The notes below the pieces were generated by a model, which worked only from the letters and a program-made list of their open reading frames with translations, was not told the DNA's origin and did not search any database. Source: Paraphysomonas bandaiensis (taxonomy: Eukaryota > Chrysophyceae). From it: DNA of 64,000 nucleotides. Both the position numbers and the translations under genes were made by a program. The stretch covers positions 1 through 64,000 of the forward strand of contig CBFFRP010000149.1 in the NCBI GenBank assembly GCA_965644295.1. The letters run 5' to 3'. Below are positions 57,702-64,000 of this stretch, piece by piece (position 1 is the stretch's first letter; the number at the start of each line of letters is the position of its first letter).

Positions 57702-58385
57702 TTATTTCTTATATGTACTATTTTCTTTGGGATACAACTTCGTAATTAGTAAATCATAACTCCATTTCAGGTTAAGCACGGCAATATAAGACACCAGCAC
57801 AAAGCCTACTGATGGTATTGAAATGACAATTCCGGTAGCTCGGTATTCTTGATGTGCCAGAACACCAGACATAATCGCACCAGATGGAAAAATAATAATA
57901 CGAAGAGGAACCCAAGTGGCGTAGAACGCTGTATCCAAAAACTTAATTAATCGTCTGTACTTTCTAAATGGTAAAAACTTTCTTGCGATCATGAAGAACG
58001 TATTAATCTCGATGGATAGCAAGCAAGTTCCAACCCCACGATATTTTGGAATTCTGTGCAATACAAGTAGCCATCCAGTACAGACCACAATATGATGGAT
58101 TAATATTGACTTCGGGGACCGAACGCAGTCAGGATTCAGTGCAATATAAACTGTGTCAATAATAATATATGTGCAAAGAACAGCCGTTTGTACATTCCAC
58201 CAAAAGATGTTAGTTGAGGATTCAATTGGCTCTCCCACAACGAAGAAATAATAAAACGTGACTACATTAGAAATTATAACTATCGGGAGAGTGACGACAT
58301 TATATAAATCATGGAGCTGGTGGCTACGAGACACAACATGCTCCTCACTGGTTGCTGCAGAAGACATTGTAACTCTTTCAAACAC
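57702..58385 (-). CDS. TLC-domain-like multi-pass membrane protein
   Basis: A single exon of 227 aa with about six hydrophobic segments (PIVIISNVVTFYYFFVV, FWWNVQTAVLCTYIIIDTVYIA, ILIHHIVVCTGWLLV, LLSIEINTFFMIA, FLDTAFYATWVPLRIIIF, IPSVGFVLVSYIAVL). HHIVVCTGW and LSIEINTFFMIARKFL match the second and third conserved blocks of TLC (TRAM-LAG1-CLN8) domains, as in TLCD proteins. The length fits a small TLC protein. These act in ER or plasma-membrane lipid metabolism; ceramide synthase activity is not implied because its typical motif is not evident. Two in-frame Met (58385, 58367) could serve as start. Confidence 0.65.
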   Translation of the reverse strand: MFERVTMSSAATSEEHVVSRSHQLHDLYNVVTLPIVIISNVVTFYYFFVVGEPIESSTNIFWWNVQTAVLCTYIIIDTVYIALNPDCVRSPKSILIHHIVVCTGWLLVLHRIPKYRGVGTCLLSIEINTFFMIARKFLPFRKYRRLIKFLDTAFYATWVPLRIIIFPSGAIMSGVLAHQEYRATGIVISIPSVGFVLVSYIAVLNLKWSYDLLITKLYPKENSTYKK

Positions 58386-59054
58386 AGGCAGTTGCTTCTA
58401 TTATTTTGCTCCGTTAGATTATCTATTCTGTTTGATTTGAGAATAGGAATACAAGGGCACCTTGTACTGCTGTACCATATTATGACGCAGGAATACAAGC
58501 TCCGCATAAAAATGTGTAGGATGAAATTTGAACAGATATCCGGATATCCAGATATTTATGTCTATATTTGGAAAACAGGGAACTCTATGTTCTGATTTTT
58601 TGGTATTTTTGTATCGTATCGGCATCGTTTGGTTATTTTTGTCCAAAGATGCCTCTAATATTGAGGCAACAATTATCCAAGTGTTCCAGCCGTAGTTGTA
58701 TTGCAGTAATATAGAGTATATCTGCTTCAATTTATTTTCGAAAAATAAGATGCTGATGCTGACTGCCGATATGTCTGTGAATGCTGTATACACGATACAG
58801 CAGTACAGCAGTACAACAATACTGGTATGTTGTTTGTGTATGAAAACTGGCAATTGTACGAACGTACGTACTGTACGACTTGTGCAGCCGTCCTCTTTCA
58901 AGTCTTGAAAATTCAAACGATAACTATGATGATGCTGGAAACATGTTCATCATTGTAACTTGTTACTGATGCTGTAGAGGCTGTCTATACTAAATTTACT
59001 AGCGAACTATTTGGACTACTCGACACACTGTATTAGATCGAACATCCATCTAAT
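58386..59054. other. Spacer with dispersed repeat segment
   Basis: 58610-58790 is the second copy of the block at 30110-30250. The 165-residue minus-strand frame here has no family features. The rest is the upstream region shared by the divergent TLC and DNAJC9 genes. Confidence 0.5.
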
Positions 59055-59857
59055 ATGGTGAACATTAAGGAACAGCTGACTCAGGCTTTTGGTGAATTTA
59101 AGTCCCTGTATGAAATATTGGGAATATCGAAAACCGCATCTTGTGAACAGATTAAGAAGGTGGGAGTTGTTTTTCACATCTCTATATTTAAGTTGTTTGA
59201 TTTGAGTTATTTTATTTTATGTAGAGTTATAAGAAGCTTGCACTGAAGCATCACCCTGATAAAGGGGGAGACCCAGAGAAATTTAAAGCCTTGTCAATGG
59301 TTCACTCCATACTCTCTGATGAGAGTAGAAGGAGATCGTATGACACTTCTGGCGACATAGATGGTGAAGAAATGTGCTCGGACCTTGGGTTTTGGTACCA
59401 TTACTTTCGGGATAGGTTCCCTCAATTTTCAACTGCGGACATTGATTCGTTTGGCGCGAAATATAAAGGTTCAGAAGAAGAAAAACAGGACATATTAAAG
59501 GCGTATACTAAGTATAGTGGGAACTTTGAACATATTATGGAATGTGTAATGCTGGCAGAAGAAGTAGATAGGTCCCGTATTGCTGCCATTATTGATCAGG
59601 CAATTGATGATGGATATATCGAGCGCCTTGATACGTACGACTACCACCTAGACAATTCGAAAAAGAAACGGAAAGTCAGCAGCATTTCCTGTGAAGATGA
59701 TGACAGTCTTCGTGATATGATTAACATGAATCGTTCCAATCGACTGCATGTTCTTGAAGACATCTGTAGCAAGTATTCAAACAAGGATGCTGTAAGCAAG
59801 AAAATGAGCAAACCAAGGAGCAATAAGAAACGCGGCAATACACCAAAGGGAAAGTAG
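59055..59857 (+). CDS. DNAJC9: J-domain protein, DNAJC9 orthologue
   Basis: Two exons, 59055-59159 and 59225-59857, join in phase 0 to give 245 aa (human DNAJC9 has 260). The J domain spans about 17-82, with SLYEILGISKTAS, then across the intron YKKLALKHHPDKGG; the HPD motif is residues 45-47. The region after it is specific to DNAJC9: FGAKYKGSEEEKQDILKAY, MECVMLAEEVDRSRI and IIDQAIDDGYIERL. The C-terminus is Lys-rich (KKMSKPRSNKKRGNTPKGK), consistent with nuclear location. In animals DNAJC9 is a histone H3-H4 co-chaperone that recruits HSP70. Confidence 0.9.
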
Positions 59858-60637
59858 TTTATGACCGTAGCTACCTGAAGAATATATCTACTTTCGTTAC
59901 TTTGTGATGCTCTTTGAGTTTTATTTCGTTATCTACTTGTACACATGAAATTACCTTTCCTCTCTTCAAGAATCGCTAATTTCCACTTCCATTAAGATAC
60001 TACTTAAACTGTTAGTTGAAATATTTAAATTGACTTTCTGACCTGATAAGGGTCCGCATGCATGCTGAATTTCTCACCTATAACTATTATACCTGGTTTC
60101 GACTATTCCTTAGAGTCCCCACTTGTTAGCCCACCTTGTAATAACTACTAGCTAGGACTATTGATTATAAGAATGTTACTCTTTGTAAATATATGCAATT
60201 TGCATCTAATCTACAACACAACTTAAAGGACCGTATCATTACCTAACAGGGCTGCGTAACAATTAATTGGTTTTTAAATAACTGCATTGCAATAATTGTG
60301 GACAGCATATGATAATTGCAATTATAATTGACAGACATCATATATAGACATAAACAGTACAACATGACTATATATTATATATTATACTATTATATATATA
60401 TGGTATAACGCAACAAGTACGATTTCTGGGAAGCATCATCTGCCTGCTGCCTACTGTAGCTTAGTAAAGGGATATTCCGTTCTCTGAATACCCAACTACA
60501 AATGTATACACCATTTAAAATATGACTGGTATCACGACCTCGTATCGGTACCCTGTAGAGCGATATACATGGCTTGTAAAACTGGCAACAAGCAGGTTAG
60601 TGGAAACGTAAAACATATCGTGATTTAGTAACCTGAA
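59858..60637. other. Intergenic with a lone hAT end
   Basis: At 60247 CAGGGCTGCGTAACAATTAA begins a hAT end like that of the 704-bp element, but no matching right end is found; subterminal CAATTATAATTG motifs extend to about 60330. The remainder has AT runs near 60370-60400 and no gene. Confidence 0.55.
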
Positions 60638-61156
60638 TCACATTGTTTGAGGTCTGCTATGTGCTATATGATGCATGTAACTCCTTGAAAAACATATATG
60701 TAGCTCCTGCAGATTTACCCCAGGAGAGCAAGATATAGACTTACAGAAGCTAAAAGCTAAATCCGACCAAAAGCTAAAAATGCTGTCATTTAAAACAACC
60801 TCCTCCCAGGCATCTGCATCTTTTGCAGAGTCATCAGGAGGCGATAGGGACTTCAGCAAAAAAAGAGAAAGAGCTGCACGGCCAAATGTCAGTACCGCTG
60901 CTCCAACCATAAGCACCGCATGGAAGCACAGGAAAGTCCAAGCTGATAGCGGGAAAATCAAAGTTTCCCACACAACTAGCCCTCCATACTGCTGCTGGAG
61001 CGTGTATAGATCCTCGTTTTTGAAAGGTATATCCTTGAAGTAATAGGAAATAGGAATTAAGCAAGACCGCGTCGCTCCATAAGTAGTGAATTGTGATAGC
61101 CACCATAGATAAATTGATCGGTAGATCACTGCCAGATAACTTCTTATTGACCGCAC
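60638..61156 (-). CDS. Small membrane protein, unassigned
   Basis: An open frame of 172 residues with Tyr/Trp-rich N-terminal and a long hydrophobic central part (LIFPLSAWTFLCFHAVLMVG, AVLTFGRAALSLFLL), followed by an acidic segment DDSAKDADAWEEVV. A strong donor GTAAGT near the 3' part and an acceptor CTGCAG 38 nt downstream would, if spliced, create a TGA across the junction and end the protein after ...DLAFSF, so the true C-terminus is uncertain. It follows the large minus-strand gene by about 200 bases. Family not recognised. Confidence 0.5.
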   Translation of the reverse strand: MRSIRSYLAVIYRSIYLWWLSQFTTYGATRSCLIPISYYFKDIPFKNEDLYTLQQQYGGLVVWETLIFPLSAWTFLCFHAVLMVGAAVLTFGRAALSLFLLKSLSPPDDSAKDADAWEEVVLNDSIFSFWSDLAFSFCKSISCSPGVNLQELHICFSRSYMHHIAHSRPQTM

Positions 61157-61361
61157 ATTTTAAATAATTATTATTAAATTTTATTGCTTAATTCATTGTT
61201 GTGTGTATTAATTCAACTGTGGTCAAGATGGTAGATAGATATAGAGTAAACAGTAAAGAGGTTAATTACTTGTAAAGAGCAATCTTAAGCTAACTCTTTC
61301 TCTATTCATCCTGATACTAAATGACATTTCACTAATACACACAACACAGGAAACTATAAAT

Positions 61362-64000
61362 TCATGATGCAATAACCCTGCGATTCAATAGATATAATAA
61401 GCGCTTCAGTTCTGAGCCGTCAACAACAAAATTGAAAACAGTGTGATTGGCTTCGCCCTCAGGCTCACTGAAAAGTATTGGCTCATCCAATACATCTCCA
61501 ATCAGCAAATCCGTGGACTGTTGGGACCCAATATCTCCAAATACATCGCCACTACCAAGGAGACTATTGTTGGTCATCGAGGACTTTGGGGACTCTTGAT
61601 GACCCATGCACAGCTTCGGAGGGTGCTTTGCCACAGCCAGGCTCTCAATGGCTAACGAATACAGTCCGGCTTCGCGACATATTCCACTGCCTTGCCACTC
61701 GTATCCAAACTTTCGTGCATTGTAGTGACATGCAGATGTATCAATCCGATGGCTGGTGCTAGGAGTGTCCACAACATGACCTAGTCCCATTCGGTCCAGG
61801 CCCGCCAAAGGTGATCTTGGATCAGCGATTTCGGAACTCGAGTACAAATCGAATGGTCTAATGAGTGGGTCTTCAAATGGGCTGGTCATATCAGCAGTGG
61901 GGTAATTCAGTCCATATGCGCTTGCAGATACCTCATATAATTCTCGGCGAATAAGTTCTCTAAGAGGGTTCTCTGGGGAATCACACCACAGGGATATCTT
62001 GAAAAGGCTCTCCATGCATACAGAAGCATTCAAAGATGTTTCCATCTGTATTGCCTGCAAAAGTACCCCAACGACCTGTATGAGAGGCGGGAGATGGCAA
62101 CCTGTCTGGGATGTGCTACAGTGAGTGAAGGATATTGGGAACTGATACAAAACAGTACGAAGAGTAGGATCCACAGCTGCCGCAGGAATATCTGAACTTT
62201 TGAATTCTTTATCATAATCCCACAAGCAAACCTACAGATAAAACTACTTCATCAATACAATAAAAAAAGCAAAGAAATTCACGTACGTATTCTCCAAGTG
62301 CCCATAAAGCAAAGTGTCGCAGACTAAGAAGACCCTGGTGATGCGAGACGTGGGGAAGAGAACAATGTGATGTATGCAAGTCTTTGGAATATTTACTACG
62401 AGATAGCGGTGCGGAGTGCCAGAGAGTCCCGTCAGCAGCACCAATAAGAGAGCGCAAGATAGTTTCCCGGGCATGGCGGTGCTCACCATACTCGTAGAGT
62501 TTCTGCCACACCTGGATAAGCACCCCTGCAGCATTCCCCCCATCTGTAACAAAACACCTGACAGCTTCCTCGGCGCACGCTAGAGCCATCCCTAGCAATT
62601 CTTCTGAGTAAAATGGTGATGCAGTCACTCTTCCAAACACGTGATTCACTAAATGCTCGGCGAGATCCTCCCCAATAGCAGGTGTCGCTACAATCATCTG
62701 CTCTCGAAGCCAATCCCAGAGTCCACAATGGAGCGACACACGCCCTCTGTTGTCGGGCATAATCCACAAAAGTGCTTTCAGCACTTCGCTTCTTGCGTGA
62801 GGAAGGTACACACGGGACTGAAGGAATTCCCTGCATAATTGAGCCAACCTTGTACCCAGAGGACGGACTAAGTTCTCAAGGCGCGTTTCTTCTTCCGCGG
62901 CACTGCTCTCATCCAAATGGTCATTAATAGGCCGCAGTGTCATATACCGTCCAATACGAATACTTGCTCGACATAAGGGAAAGAGACTAATCTCTCCAAA
63001 ACCAATCGGAATAGTAGCCTCCTGCTGACCTGCTGGTAATGATTGATTCGCAGCAGCAGCCTCATTTCCCGCCTCCTCCGTTACTGGGACAAAGAGTTTA
63101 CTTAGATGTGGGAGGATAGAGTTCACCAGTCGGGAAACTAGTTCCGGACCGCCAATACTTGCAAGGGCTGCACGGAAGGAATCTCCTGCGAAGTTATGGA
63201 GCATGAGACGCATTAATAAGCATGCAAGTGGGGTGAGCACGAAGGTGCAGTTGGTCTGGCGCAGACGTACCTTGTGGAATTTCCGTTAGTACTCGGATGC
63301 ACTCCACACGAATCTTTAAGCGATTGTCTTCAAGCATCTTAAATAAAAATTTCAGCGTCTCCTCTATAGGTCTTTTGGTAGTTATGTTAGCATCTTTATC
63401 GGCTTCTGTGGAGATTATGAAGGCTTTACAAGCTTCCATGAGGTAAACACAACTCATAACATCGCTACAGTGTCTCCAGTCTTTTAAACTGGAAATAAAG
63501 TACTCTCCAATCTCATAGGAATGAGATTCCAACGATGACTTAAGAAGATAGAATGAGTGTCGCGCGAGCTGAATATGGGGAGATCGACAGCCTGTGAGGA
63601 TAACATGTATTGAGTGCGGGGGTGGACACCGACGAATCCGACGAAGTGAAGAAAACAACGCCGTCCAGAAATGAAGGCGATTCTCAAACTCTTCATTAGC
63701 TTTCTTTTGACCTAAAAATTTTTTTTCCTTCTCAGGGTACTTGAGAGTTTTTATAGTAGTTATTAGCGTCGCCTCTACAAGGTCCTCGCTTTGGCAAGCA
63801 AACACAATCCGGGCTAATAACCTCCAGGCCATACATAGTCTACTACCAGTGGCCTGTTTAATTTCAAACAATAGGTGCTGAATTAATTCCGTCGATATCT
63901 TGCTCATAGCCCCGGCGTTACAAGTGTTGCTCACCATATCACTTAACAGGAAATAACTAGTGCGAACTATCTTTTTATCTATATCCAGTGCTGATGTATC
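61362..64000 (-). CDS. Large helical-repeat protein, 3' part (5' end outside window)
   Basis: Three exons join in frame: 64000-63271 (open to the window edge), 63185-62287 and 62231-61362, 832 residues in the window. The sequence is almost entirely amphipathic helices of ARM/HEAT character (LMEACKAFIISTEAD, ETLKFLFKMLEDNRLKIRVE, LVNSILPHLSKLFVP, ARSEVLKALLWIMPDNRG, EELLGMALACAEEAVRC). An Ala/Glu-rich loop lies near VTEEAGNEAAAANQS. The last ~100 residues are Ser/Gly-rich, then FNFVVDGSELKRLLYLLN before the TAA/TAG-type stop. The overall look is that of a trafficking or scaffold protein; I considered TPLATE-like coat subunits but cannot support it. Confidence 0.7.

Noticed and set aside
61362-64000. 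Identification as TPLATE or another coat-complex subunit
   Set aside because: General helical-repeat likeness only; no specific conserved block could be matched.
1-64000. tRNA, rRNA or CRISPR features
   Set aside because: None could be supported by reading both strands; the B-box-like GGTGCGAGTCC occurs without an adjacent tRNA fold.

Overview
This is nuclear DNA from a eukaryote. Genes are split by very short GT-AG introns (mostly 33-90 nt, often with a CTAAC-like branch point), several proteins start with signal peptides, one ends in the ER-retention signal KDEL, and transposons of several eukaryotic classes fill the space between genes. The base composition looks AT-rich. All three stop codons are used as stops. 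A clear orthologue of the cilium-associated protein WDR31 suggests a flagellated lineage, probably a protist; I cannot name the species.

Layout. 0-3.3 kb: repeats, a tandemly duplicated exon-intron unit and an internally deleted Copia-like element with two near-identical LTRs. 3.8-6.1 kb (-): a nine-exon gene for a secretory-pathway PDZ + PA-domain protein ending in KDEL. 6.6-8.5 kb: a decayed tyrosine-recombinase (Crypton-like) transposon gene. 8.9-10.3 kb (+): WDR31. 10.6-17.5 kb: repeats, with a hAT element (8-bp target duplication) sitting inside another repeat. 18.5-27.5 kb (+): one very large gene (about 2846 aa) with N-terminal ankyrin repeats followed by Ser/Pro- and Arg/Ser-rich tandem repeats. 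27.8-31.2 kb: LTR-retrotransposon remnants and dispersed repeats. 31.5-33.8 kb (+): an iduronate-2-sulfatase-like sulfatase. 34.2-36.2 kb: a decayed LTR element with an integrase fragment. 37.5-38.5 kb (-): a secreted Cys/Trp-rich protein of unknown family. 38.9-41.3 kb: a complete but mutated PIF/Harbinger element (TTA target duplication). 41.5-42.7 kb (+): a sulfotransferase-like protein with a signal peptide. 43.2-46.7 kb: a hAT element that itself carries a second hAT and a 0.5-kb repeat. 47.0-47.9 kb (-): a dual-specificity phosphatase. 48.1-53.1 kb: duplicated non-coding sequence, repeats, a small hAT element and a minisatellite. 53.6-54.2 kb (+): a GNAT acetyltransferase. 54.6-57.3 kb: two related hAT elements in opposite orientation. 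57.7-58.4 kb (-): a TLC-type membrane protein. 59.1-59.9 kb (+): DNAJC9. 60.6-61.2 kb (-): a small membrane protein. 61.4-64.0 kb (-): the 3' part of a large helical protein whose start lies beyond the window.

The genes do not form a pathway, as expected for a eukaryotic chromosome. Loose themes are the secretory system (KDEL protein, sulfatase, sulfotransferase, Cys-rich secreted protein, TLC protein) and sulfated-carbohydrate metabolism. The transposon record is unusually readable: five hAT insertions have exact 8-bp target duplications, and uninterrupted related copies elsewhere in the window confirm insertion points and give a relative order of events. I saw no tRNA, rRNA or CRISPR.
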